Shown: in pieces, positions 45,204-53,865 of the stretch
How positions within the stretch are numbered: position 1 is the first letter of the stretch
Layout: each line of letters opens with the position of its first letter
Source of the DNA: Microbulbifer celer
Lineage (GTDB): Bacteria; Pseudomonadota; Gammaproteobacteria; Pseudomonadales; Cellvibrionaceae
Assembly: GCF_020991125.1 (NCBI RefSeq)
Contig: NZ_CP087715.1
Span: 4,131,501 to 4,195,500 of the forward strand
Length of the DNA stretch: 64,000 bases
Reading direction: 5' to 3'
The notes under the pieces: model-generated
Seen by the model: only the letters and a program-made list of their open reading frames with translations
Database searches by the model: none
Told to the model about the DNA's origin: nothing
Position numbers and translations under genes: made by a program

Positions 45204-46160
45204 GTGAAACTGGCAGCACTGGGAGAGGTAATGGTAGAGCTGGCGCCGCAGGCGTCGGTTGATAGCGGGCAGGGCGGCAAGGCGCTGTTGGCGCAGTCGT
45301 ACGCCGGGGATACCTACAATACCGCCGTGTACATCGCCCGTGGCGGCGTCGATGTCAGCTACGTGACCCTGCTCGGGGATGACCCCTACAGTGAGGAAGT
45401 ACTCACCCGCCTGGCGGGTGAGGGTATCGATACCAGTGCCATTGCGCGCCTGCCCGGACGTTGCCCGGGCCTGTATATGATCCAGAACACCCCCGACGGT
45501 GAGCGCTACTTCACCTACTGGCGCGGCGAGGCGCCAGCGCGGGAATTGTTTGCGGACGCGACTCGCCGCGAAGCGCTGGCGGCATACCTGCAGGAGATGG
45601 ACTGCATTTATCTGTCCGGAATCACCCTGGCGATCATGACTCCGGAAGCCCGCGCGGAACTGCTGACCTTCCTCGAGGGCTATCGTGCCCGCGGTGGCCG
45701 TGTCGCCTTCGACAGCAATTACCGTCCCCGCTTGTGGGCGTCTGCCGATACGGCGCGCGCGGCGGTGGCAGAATTTCTGCAGCAGACGGATATGGCGCTG
45801 CTCACCTTCGAAGATGAGCAGGCGTTATGGGGTGACAAGCGTCCCGGTAGTTGCGTGAAGCGCAATACCGGGTTCGGTGTGTCTGAGCTGGTGATCAAGC
45901 GCGGCGCCGAGCCGGTATTGCTGCAGTTTGATGGCGAGCTGTCTGCCATTGATGTGCCGCGGGTATCCTCGGTGGTGGATACCACTGGTGCCGGCGATTC
46001 TTTTAATGCCGGTTATCTCGCCGCGCGCCTGCAGGGCACCAGTCCCGAGGCCTCCATTGCCGCGGGCAACCGTTGTGCCGCGCGGGTGATCGGGCACCGC
46101 GGTGCGATTATCCCCCGCGCTGAGTATTTGGCGGTGGAACCGGAGGTGGAGCCCGGCTGA
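45204..46160 (+). CDS. kdgK: 2-dehydro-3-deoxygluconokinase
   Basis: PfkB-family kinase phosphorylating KDG to KDPG, the point where both uronate branches meet. The 318 residues end with the family signature DTTGAGDSFNAGYLA holding the catalytic Asp. It begins at a GTG (45204) with GGGAGAG upstream. Followed by TRAP transporter genes on the same strand. The KDPG aldolase needed next is not in the window. Confidence 0.92.
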   Translation: MKLAALGEVMVELAPQASVDSGQGGKALLAQSYAGDTYNTAVYIARGGVDVSYVTLLGDDPYSEEVLTRLAGEGIDTSAIARLPGRCPGLYMIQNTPDGERYFTYWRGEAPARELFADATRREALAAYLQEMDCIYLSGITLAIMTPEARAELLTFLEGYRARGGRVAFDSNYRPRLWASADTARAAVAEFLQQTDMALLTFEDEQALWGDKRPGSCVKRNTGFGVSELVIKRGAEPVLLQFDGELSAIDVPRVSSVVDTTGAGDSFNAGYLAARLQGTSPEASIAAGNRCAARVIGHRGAIIPRAEYLAVEPEVEPG

Positions 46161-46467
46161 CGCTCGGTTGATAGTTGGTCGCTTGAAAAGTGAGCAATTG
46201 GCGGCGGAGTTGGCGTAGTATTTATCTTTTTAGAGGGCGGAGAGGGGAGAGCCGATACCGCTGGGTGGGCTGTTTCGGTTTGTCGATTGCACCTCCTGAC
46301 CACTGCCGATACAATGGCCTGACCAGTTTGGTCTGCCGTCATGGTGTCGAGACAGCATGACTACGGCGCCAAGCCCGGTGTCCTGGATATGGTACCGAGA
46401 CACTGCACCACACAATAACTGCACAAAAGCAGCACCTGTAACACATAACAACAGTCCGCAGGTAGAG
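46161..46467. other. Gap between kdgK and the TRAP genes
   Basis: About 307 bases with no gene. One weak operator-like site, TTGGTCTGCCGTC, lies at 46328-46340. No terminator with a T-run was seen, so read-through from kdgK is possible. Confidence 0.4.
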
Positions 46468-47463
46468 ATGATGATAACGAATAAACTATGGCGTCCGCTG
46501 GCCGCGGCGGCGCTGGCAACGGCCGCTTTCGCACTGGCCAGTTGTGGATTCAAAGACGATCAGGTGGCCCTCAAGCTGGCCCATACGCTCGACCAGCAGC
46601 ACTCCGTACACCGTGCCATGGTGTTTATGGATGAACGCCTGCGGGAATTGTCAGGCGACTCCATGCGTATCGACATCTACTCTGGCGGTCAGCTGGGTAG
46701 TGAGCGCGAGCTGATCGAGTTGTTGCAGATTGGCAGCCTGGCCATGACCAAGGTTTCCGCCAGCCCCATGGAGGGCTTTGTGCCGGAGATGAAGGTCTTC
46801 AACCTCCCATATGTTTTCCGCGATTCCGAACATTTCTGGAATGTATTGCAGAGCGACATTGGCAAACAGCTGCTGCTCGCCTGTGAAGACGCACGCCTGC
46901 GCGGCCTGGGATACCTGGATGCCGGCAGCCGCAGCTTCTACATGAACGACATTGCGGTACAGAGCCCGACGGATCTCAGTGGCCAGAAAATCCGCGTCCA
47001 GAACAGCCAGACCGCGATCAAAATGGTCAACACCCTCGGCGGTGCCGCCACCCCCGTCAGCTGGGGGGAGCTCTACACCGCCCTGCAGCAAGGGGTGGTG
47101 AACGGAGCCGAAAACAATCCCCCCAGTTTTTACCTTTCCAAGCACTACGAAGTTTCCAAGTACTACACCCTGGACGAGCACACCTATGTGCCCGACCTGC
47201 TGCTGATCAGCACCGAGGTGTGGAACAAGCTGGAACCGCAACAGCAGGCATGGCTGAACCAGGCAGTAGCGGAAGCGGTGACCTATCAGCGCAAGCTGTG
47301 GCAGGAATCTACCGAAGAATCCCTGGCAGCGGTAAAAGCCGCCGGTGTTGAGGTGATCTACCCGGACAAGCAGCCATTTATCGATGCGGTGAAGCCCCTG
47401 CACGACAGCTACCAGGGGACCGAGTTGGGCGAGCTGCTGACGCAGATCAAAGCCATCAACTAA
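46468..47463 (+). CDS. TRAP transporter solute-binding lipoprotein (DctP family)
   Basis: Periplasmic binding component of a tripartite ATP-independent transporter, here probably for uronates. The 331 residues start with a signal ending in LASC, so the protein is likely a lipoprotein, unlike most soluble DctP proteins. Typical features are SGGQLGSERELIELLQIGS, MKVFNLPYVFRD, and the ligand-contacting Arg in GQKIRVQNSQTAIKM. The start at 46468 (or 46471) has AGG/GAG just upstream. DctQ and DctM genes follow. Confidence 0.88.
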   Translation: MMITNKLWRPLAAAALATAAFALASCGFKDDQVALKLAHTLDQQHSVHRAMVFMDERLRELSGDSMRIDIYSGGQLGSERELIELLQIGSLAMTKVSASPMEGFVPEMKVFNLPYVFRDSEHFWNVLQSDIGKQLLLACEDARLRGLGYLDAGSRSFYMNDIAVQSPTDLSGQKIRVQNSQTAIKMVNTLGGAATPVSWGELYTALQQGVVNGAENNPPSFYLSKHYEVSKYYTLDEHTYVPDLLLISTEVWNKLEPQQQAWLNQAVAEAVTYQRKLWQESTEESLAAVKAAGVEVIYPDKQPFIDAVKPLHDSYQGTELGELLTQIKAIN

Positions 47464-47565
47464 CGATGTGGATCCGTGCAGGTGTTTGTAAACAGGCGCC
47501 TGCGAGAAACATAAGAACACGGAAAATTAAGCCCACTGAATAATCATAAAAAGTGGAAGGCAAAG

Positions 47566-48150
47566 ATGATGCAAAAAATCGAGAAAGCACTGGCGGTGGT
47601 GCTCGGTTCACTGCTGGCACTGATGGTGCTGGATGTGACCTGGCAGATCCTCACCCGCTTCCTGCCCATGCAGCCGAGCTCCTATACCGAAGAACTCGCC
47701 CGCTACCTGCTGGTGTGGATTGGCCTGCTGGGGGGTGCCTATGCCTACCGTAAAAGATCCCACCTGGGTATCGATCTGTTGACCAACGCCCTGCACGGTA
47801 ACGCGCGCCGAGTATTGCAGATATTTGTGGTACTGGTGTGCTTTGCCTTTGCCGCCCTGGCAATGGTTTACGGCGGCACCAAGCTGATGTTGCTTACCTT
47901 CGAGCTTGAACAGACCTCCGCGGCACTGAACGTGCCCATGGGGTATGTCTACAGCGTGCTGCCCCTTTCCGGTGTGCTGATCTGTCTGTTCTCTGTGGAT
48001 CACCTGATCGAACTGGCGACCGCGAAGACCGAACAGCCTGCGGATTTCGACTCCGATGTTCACCCTTACACTGATGCTGACGCAGAAACGCAGACAGAAG
48101 GGAACGGACAGAAAGAAAAACAAAAACAGCCCGACGCTGTCGAAGCGTAA
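47566..48150 (+). CDS. TRAP transporter small permease (DctQ family)
   Basis: A 194-residue inner-membrane protein with four hydrophobic segments (about 8-31, 47-64, 85-106, 127-147) and the DctQ-type YTEELARYLLVWIGLLGGAYAYR motif. The C-terminus is a polar tail of about 40 residues rich in Asp, Glu, Gln and Lys, longer than usual. GGAAGG precedes the ATG at 47566. It lies between dctP and dctM. Confidence 0.88.
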   Translation: MMQKIEKALAVVLGSLLALMVLDVTWQILTRFLPMQPSSYTEELARYLLVWIGLLGGAYAYRKRSHLGIDLLTNALHGNARRVLQIFVVLVCFAFAALAMVYGGTKLMLLTFELEQTSAALNVPMGYVYSVLPLSGVLICLFSVDHLIELATAKTEQPADFDSDVHPYTDADAETQTEGNGQKEKQKQPDAVEA

Positions 48151-48165
48151 GCAAGGAGAGTCACC

Positions 48166-49467
48166 GTGGAAGTTGCAGTTATTGTATTGCTAGTCAGTTT
48201 TCTGATTCTTCTGGCCCTGAATGTTCCCATTTCCATCAGTATTGGTGCCGCCACTGTGCTCACCATGCTGTGCACCATCGATTTTGATCCGGCGATGATC
48301 ACCATGGCCCAGCGAATGGCCAGTGGTATCGACAGTTTCGCCTTGCTCGCCATTCCGTTCTTTATTTTCTCCGGTATGTTGATGGGCAGTGGTGGTATCG
48401 CCCGGCGCATCATCAACTTTGCCCGGGTACTTGTCGGTATGCTCCCGGGCGGTCTTGCCTTCGTCAATATCATCAGCTGCACCCTGTTTGGTTCCATATC
48501 CGGCTCCGCGGTGGCGGCGACCTCGGCCATCGGCGGTTTCATGATTCCGTCCATGACCAAAGAGGGTTACGACAAAAACTTCAACACCGCAGTGACCGTG
48601 GCCTCATCCACTACCGGTCTGTTGATTCCGCCAAGCAATATTCTGATCGTGTTTTCCCTCGCCAGCGGTGGCGTGTCCATCGCGGCGCTTTTTATTGCCG
48701 GCTATCTGCCGGGCCTGCTACTCGCCCTCGGCCTGATGATGGTGTGTGGTGTGTGGGCAAAAGCGAAGGGTTACCCGGTCGGTGAAAAGCCGACCCTGAA
48801 AGAAGTCCTGGAAAAAACCGTCGACGCGGTACCCAGTCTGTTGCTGATCTTTATCGTGATCGGCGGCATCATCAGCGGTTTCTTTACTGCCACCGAGGCC
48901 AGTGCGATTGCCGTACTGTATTCGCTGCTGCTTTCCTGTGTGGTTTACAAAGAAGTGAAGATGGACCAGTTGCCGAATCTGTTGGTGAAGTCCGTCGAAA
49001 CCACCGCAATCGTCATGTTCCTGATCGCGGCTTCTTCGGCGATGTCCTGGATCATGTCTTACCAGAATATTCCGCAGACCATCAGTCAGGCGCTGGTGAC
49101 CATCAGCGAAAACCCATTGTTGATCCTGCTTACCATCAACCTGATCCTGCTCGCCGTGGGCGCCTTTATGGATATGACGCCGGCAGTGCTGATCTTTACC
49201 CCCATTTTCCTGCCGGTAGTGACAGAGCTGGGTATGTCACCCCTGCAGTTCGGTATCGTCATGATCCTGAACCTCTGTATCGGCCTGTGTACGCCGCCGG
49301 TGGGTAGCGTACTGTTTGTGGGGGCGAGTATCTCCAAAACCTCTATTACCGCATTGATTCGGCCCCTGTTACCCATGTACATCATGATGTTTGTGGTACT
49401 GGCGTTGGTGACCTTGATCCCGGGTATCAGTGAATTTCTGCCGCGGGCATTTGGATTGATCGAATAG
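48166..49467 (+). CDS. TRAP transporter large permease (DctM family)
   Basis: A 433-residue inner-membrane protein with about 12 hydrophobic segments, the sodium-driven translocation subunit. Typical blocks are IPFFIFSGMLMGSGGIARRI, GSISGSAVAATSAIGGFMIP, SSTTGLLIPPSNILIV and LNLCIGLCTPPVGSVLF. It starts at a GTG (48166) after AAGGAGAG, 15 bases past the DctQ stop. A strong terminator closes the operon. Confidence 0.93.
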   Translation: MEVAVIVLLVSFLILLALNVPISISIGAATVLTMLCTIDFDPAMITMAQRMASGIDSFALLAIPFFIFSGMLMGSGGIARRIINFARVLVGMLPGGLAFVNIISCTLFGSISGSAVAATSAIGGFMIPSMTKEGYDKNFNTAVTVASSTTGLLIPPSNILIVFSLASGGVSIAALFIAGYLPGLLLALGLMMVCGVWAKAKGYPVGEKPTLKEVLEKTVDAVPSLLLIFIVIGGIISGFFTATEASAIAVLYSLLLSCVVYKEVKMDQLPNLLVKSVETTAIVMFLIAASSAMSWIMSYQNIPQTISQALVTISENPLLILLTINLILLAVGAFMDMTPAVLIFTPIFLPVVTELGMSPLQFGIVMILNLCIGLCTPPVGSVLFVGASISKTSITALIRPLLPMYIMMFVVLALVTLIPGISEFLPRAFGLIE

Positions 49468-49516
49468 TTTTCACGCGCATGTAAGCGTATTTTCCTCGCA
49501 TCATCAGGATGGACTT

Positions 49517-49544
49517 GCCGGGCTTTTACGCCCGGCTTTTTTTT
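49517..49544 (+). terminator. Rho-independent terminator of the kdgK-TRAP set
   Basis: GCCGGGC-TTTTAC-GCCCGGC followed by eight T. Confidence 0.9.
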
Positions 49545-49719
49545 GCTCATTTGTCAGGCCGGTTTTTTGCGATTGAATATTTTTGTGTATTTTAAAAGCC
49601 GAGCAATTCGAGTCGTTTACTGTGAAATTGGCGTGGTGCCTCTACTCCAAGTCACATTTCAGTCGTTTATTTCATTTGATTTCATGTGATTACGGGCAGT
49701 GCTGCACACTTTTTAAATA

Positions 49720-49798
49720 TTGGTAATACATTTTTTGGCACAGGCTTTACATGCAGGTTGAATCTGACTAACCTTTTCTTGCATTTTGGTATTGCCAA
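49720..49798. promoter_or_regulatory. Operator-like sites upstream of the pectate lyase gene
   Basis: TTGGTATTGCCAA (49786-49798) is one of the closest matches to the regional palindrome, and TTGGTAATACATT (49720-49732) keeps the left half plus ACA. Further half-sites (TGGCAAACCAA near 49831, TTGGT at 49886) follow. The 541-base gap is otherwise AT-rich with no gene. Confidence 0.6.
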
Positions 49799-50008
49799 TA
49801 TGATCAAAATATAAGGCTGTAAAAAAATAGTGGCAAACCAATAATCGGGCGGACCCCGCTGTATCGCCGCCCACAGCGATGATGATTGGTCCGAATTTCC
49901 CCCTTCTGCAGTATCCGGGGGGCCATTGTTCGGGGTGTCAGTACACCCCGCCATGGCTCTGTGGCCGATCGTCTTAATTAACTTCTAATAATAAATACGG
50001 AAGGTCAC

Positions 50009-53000
50009 ATGCAATTCAAGCTGAAAAAGACGGCGGTGCTGAGTGCATTGCTGGGCGGCGTCATGTCTGCGGGCGTCTCCGCGGAAGATGGCTTCGCCAC
50101 TTTGAACGGCGGCACAACCGGCGGTGCTGGTGGTAATGTGGTATATGCCACCACCGGTACCGAAATCCACGCCGCCCTGTGTAATCGCCCCTCCAGTGAT
50201 ACCCCCATTATTATTCACGTGGAAGGCACCATCAATCACGGTAATACCAGCAAGGTATCCGGTGATAGCTGTAATACCGCCGACGACAAAATCGAAATCA
50301 AGGAAGTCAGCAACGTTTCGATTATCGGTGTGGGCAGTGGTGCGCTGTTTGATGAGTTGGGTATTCACCTGCGCAGTGCATCCAATATCGTTCTGCAAAA
50401 TCTGCACGTGCGCAACGTGAAGAAATCCGGCTCTCCGACTTCAAACGGCGGCGATGCCATCGGGATGGAAAGTGGTGTCTACAATGTGTGGGCAGATCAC
50501 CTCACCCTGGAAGCTTCCGGTGGTGAAGACGACGGTTACGATGCGCTGTTCGATATGAAAGCGGATACCAAGTACGTCACGCTTTCTTACAGTGTGTTGC
50601 GCAACTCCGGTCGCGGCGGTCTCGTCGGTTCCAGTAGTGGCGACACCGGCAACGGCCCGGTTACATTTCACCACAACCTGTATGAGAATATCGACTCCCG
50701 CACCCCCTTGTTGCGCGGTGCTACTGCCCACGCCTACAACAACCATTATGTCGGTATTCAGAAGTCCGGCATGAACCCTCGTGTGGGTGGGCAGATCAAA
50801 GTCGAACACAACTATATTGAGGACTCCAAGGATCCGCTCGGCACTTTCTACACCAATGATATGGGCTACTGGGAAGTAAACGGCAACATCTGGTCCAACA
50901 TTACCTGGACTGCGGATGACGATGATAATCATCCCGCCGGCCCCAATCCGGTATCCACTACTTCCATCAGTATTCCGTACAATTATTCTCTGAGCGATGC
51001 CGGTTGCGTACCGCAGATTGTTGCCGCCACCGCGGGTGCGAACAAGGGGATGCTGGTGGACGACGGTAACTGCGAAATCACCGGCGGCTCCTCTTCCAGT
51101 TCTTCCAGCTCCTCTTCCAGTTCTTCCAGCTCCTCTTCCGGCGGAACGTCTTCCGGTGGTACTTCCAGCAGTTCCTCCTCCAGTTCGTCCTCTTCAAGCT
51201 CCGGTGGTACCGGGTCTTCCGGTGGCGGCGAACCCGGTGAGCTGGGCCCGAACCTGGCGCTTTCCGGCGATGCTGACGGCTCCAGTAAAGGTGGCGGTTC
51301 CAGTTACGGAAATGCGGTAGATGGCGATCTCACCAGTTACTGGCAGCCGGGTTCCACCAGCGGCGAACGCATTTCCGCGAAAAATTTCGGTGGCAATTTC
51401 AACACGGTAATCATTCGCGAAATTGGCAACAACGTGCGGAACTGGCGTCTGGTAAACCACGATAACAATGCAGAACTCGCTTCCGGCAGTGGCATCGGTT
51501 CTGCGATGCAGGTGTATCTCGGCGATGTGAGCATGGACAAGATTGATCTGATGATCGACTCTGCCTCGAGCGCGCCGCAGATCGCTGAGTTCGAGGTCTA
51601 CAATGCCACCGGTGATGTGGGCTCCTCTTCATCTTCCGGTGGTTCTTCCTCCAGTAGTGGTTCTGGCAGCTCTTCTTCCAGCAGTTCCAGCGGTGGCGGC
51701 GGTACTGTTTCCACATTGGTTCTGCAGGAAACGGCAGCGGGCTTCTGTGCCGTAGACGGTGCGATTGAAACCGAGCACAGTGGTTACACCGGCTTCGGTT
51801 ACGCCAACACCGAAAATGACAACGGTATGGGCGTAGACTGGTCCGTAGTGGTTCCCACCGCGGGCACCTACACGCTGCAGTGGACGTTTGCCAACGGCTC
51901 TGGAGATCGCCCGGCTGCGGTGCTGATCAACGGCAGCGGCCAGGCTTCCATCGCCATGGACGACTCCGGTGCCTGGGGCAACTATGTGGATAGCGCCTCT
52001 GTTACCGTCAACCTGGACGCGGGCTATAACGAAATCCGTCTGCAGGCGACCGGCAGCTCCGGCCTCGCCAATATCGACAACATGGCTATCACCGGTATTG
52101 ATCCGGTGGCCGGTGATTGTGCCGGTGGCAGCGATGGTGGCTCCTCTTCCGGGGGCTCTTCCAGTAGCTCCAGTAGTTCCAGCAGCTCGTCTTCCGGTGG
52201 TACCAGTAGTTCCAGCAGCAGCTCGTCTTCTGGCGGCACCAGCAGCTCCAGCAGTTCATCCTCCGGTGGTACTTCTTCGTCTTCTGGAGGAGCCTTCCCA
52301 TCACCGGAAGTGAGCAATGCCTGCTACATTTTGGCGACCGATCCGAACGTTAACTGGCGCGACTCCGCCGAGCTGACTACCGATCAGGAAATTGTCGAGT
52401 GCCTCTCCAAAACCCTCGGCCGCGCCGTGGGCTATGGTGAAAATGCCATGGGTGGTTTTGATCCCAACGGCAACAGCCAGCTCACCGTGATCAGCAAAAA
52501 CGATCCGCAGGGTCGCAGCGTCGAGCAACAGCTTCTGGATGCGGTCACCGGTGACGATCACAACTGGATTGTGTTCGACAAGTTCGACTTCGCCAGCGAA
52601 ACCGAAATCTCCATGCACCGGAATCACTGCGCAGACAGCTCGGTACAGGCGGCGATTGGCGGTACCGAAGCGCAATGTATCGACTACCGTCAGTGGTGTT
52701 CCGATAACGGTGTTTCCAGCGGGAACTGTGCAGCAGAGTTCTACAATAATCGCCTGAATGACAAGGATCTACCGATCCGCAATACCAAGATCGGTTCCAA
52801 TAAAACCCTCGATGGTCGTCTGAGTAACGGTTACTTCCGTTTCAATGGTTTTGCCATTGGCAGCGACAGCTCCGGCCAGCCGGTACAGACTGCTGAAAGT
52901 GTGATCCTGACGCACCTCGATTTCAGAGGCGCAGGCCATACCGAAGACCACGGCCTGGATCCGGACATGATCCGTAATACCGGTGCGTCGCACGATATCT

Positions 53001-53725
53001 GGATTCACAAAAACACCTTCGACACTACCGGTGACGCGGCGTTTGATGTGAAGGTGGGTGCCTACGACATCACCATCTCCTTCAACAAGCTGATCAATGT
53101 GAAGCGCGCCGCGCTGCATGGTTCCAGTGACAGCCGCGAAATCAACGAGCAGATCACCACCACCATGCATCACAACGCGTTTATTACCACCGACGATCAC
53201 TACGAAAGCCTGGGTAACACCCTGCGCCGTATTCCGTTGATTCGTCGCGGTACCTCACACATGTTCAATAACTTCTTCATGAACTATCGCAAAGACATCC
53301 TGAGTGTTCGTGTCGGCGCGAGTGTGCTGTGGGAAGACAACATGTTCCTGATCAACTGGGATCACCAGGAGAAAGACGACGCGGTTCAGGGATTGTACGA
53401 ACGCGGTGACCAGCTGGCCCGTGATGTAGACGGCGGAAATTTCCGTACCGAAGGTTCTCTGCTTTGGTACTCAGATGCTGCCTGTAACCTGGATCCGTCG
53501 ATTGAGTACGAAATTACCGATGCCTCCGGCAGCGTGGGTGATCTATCGCAGAGTTACACCCAGTATTCTCGCGATGTCATCTCCACACAGAGCGTACCGG
53601 CCAGCCAGCCAATGGCGGATTACATCATCGCCACGGCAGGTAGGGACGGAGCAATTCCATTCAACTCTCCGCTGGGCTTTGATCAGAATTACGTGATCGG
53701 TCTCGGAGAGGTCGCCTGTCAGTAA
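50009..53725 (+). CDS. Double-domain PL1 pectate lyase with two binding modules
   Basis: A secreted protein of 1238 residues cutting polygalacturonate by beta-elimination. Order: signal peptide (to about residue 26); PL1 domain 1 (about 30-340; RTPLLR with Arg231 and Arg236); poly-Ser linker (360-407); F5/8-type C-like module (410-534); Ser linker (537-565); CBM35-like module (567-705); Ser linker (707-764); PL1 domain 2 (765-1238; RIPLIR with Arg1074 and Arg1079). Both lyase domains keep the RxPxxR catalytic motif but are otherwise very different, domain 2 being longer and richer in Cys. GGAAGG precedes the ATG. Followed by a CE8-PL10 gene. Confidence 0.9.
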   Translation: MQFKLKKTAVLSALLGGVMSAGVSAEDGFATLNGGTTGGAGGNVVYATTGTEIHAALCNRPSSDTPIIIHVEGTINHGNTSKVSGDSCNTADDKIEIKEVSNVSIIGVGSGALFDELGIHLRSASNIVLQNLHVRNVKKSGSPTSNGGDAIGMESGVYNVWADHLTLEASGGEDDGYDALFDMKADTKYVTLSYSVLRNSGRGGLVGSSSGDTGNGPVTFHHNLYENIDSRTPLLRGATAHAYNNHYVGIQKSGMNPRVGGQIKVEHNYIEDSKDPLGTFYTNDMGYWEVNGNIWSNITWTADDDDNHPAGPNPVSTTSISIPYNYSLSDAGCVPQIVAATAGANKGMLVDDGNCEITGGSSSSSSSSSSSSSSSSSGGTSSGGTSSSSSSSSSSSSSGGTGSSGGGEPGELGPNLALSGDADGSSKGGGSSYGNAVDGDLTSYWQPGSTSGERISAKNFGGNFNTVIIREIGNNVRNWRLVNHDNNAELASGSGIGSAMQVYLGDVSMDKIDLMIDSASSAPQIAEFEVYNATGDVGSSSSSGGSSSSSGSGSSSSSSSSGGGGTVSTLVLQETAAGFCAVDGAIETEHSGYTGFGYANTENDNGMGVDWSVVVPTAGTYTLQWTFANGSGDRPAAVLINGSGQASIAMDDSGAWGNYVDSASVTVNLDAGYNEIRLQATGSSGLANIDNMAITGIDPVAGDCAGGSDGGSSSGGSSSSSSSSSSSSSGGTSSSSSSSSSGGTSSSSSSSSGGTSSSSGGAFPSPEVSNACYILATDPNVNWRDSAELTTDQEIVECLSKTLGRAVGYGENAMGGFDPNGNSQLTVISKNDPQGRSVEQQLLDAVTGDDHNWIVFDKFDFASETEISMHRNHCADSSVQAAIGGTEAQCIDYRQWCSDNGVSSGNCAAEFYNNRLNDKDLPIRNTKIGSNKTLDGRLSNGYFRFNGFAIGSDSSGQPVQTAESVILTHLDFRGAGHTEDHGLDPDMIRNTGASHDIWIHKNTFDTTGDAAFDVKVGAYDITISFNKLINVKRAALHGSSDSREINEQITTTMHHNAFITTDDHYESLGNTLRRIPLIRRGTSHMFNNFFMNYRKDILSVRVGASVLWEDNMFLINWDHQEKDDAVQGLYERGDQLARDVDGGNFRTEGSLLWYSDAACNLDPSIEYEITDASGSVGDLSQSYTQYSRDVISTQSVPASQPMADYIIATAGRDGAIPFNSPLGFDQNYVIGLGEVACQ

Positions 53726-53752
53726 TGAAAACGTTGAACCTGTGACGTAAAC

Positions 53753-53786
53753 AAAACCCCATCCGCCACCGGCGGATGGGGTTTTT
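53753..53786 (+). terminator. Rho-independent terminator
   Basis: AAAACCCCATCCGCC-ACC-GGCGGATGGGG followed by six T, between the two large pectinase genes. Confidence 0.92.
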
Positions 53787-53865
53787 TACTAAAAGGTCTG
53801 GCTGTGATCGCGCACTGCGTGCGTCGGCGAGTGAAATGGCAAAAGACCCAATGGAGAAAATAAAA

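Noticed and set aside
51090-52300. Serine-codon repeats considered as CRISPR or microsatellite DNA
   Set aside because: They are in-frame poly-Ser/Gly linkers between enzyme and binding domains, with mixed serine codons and no spacer pattern.
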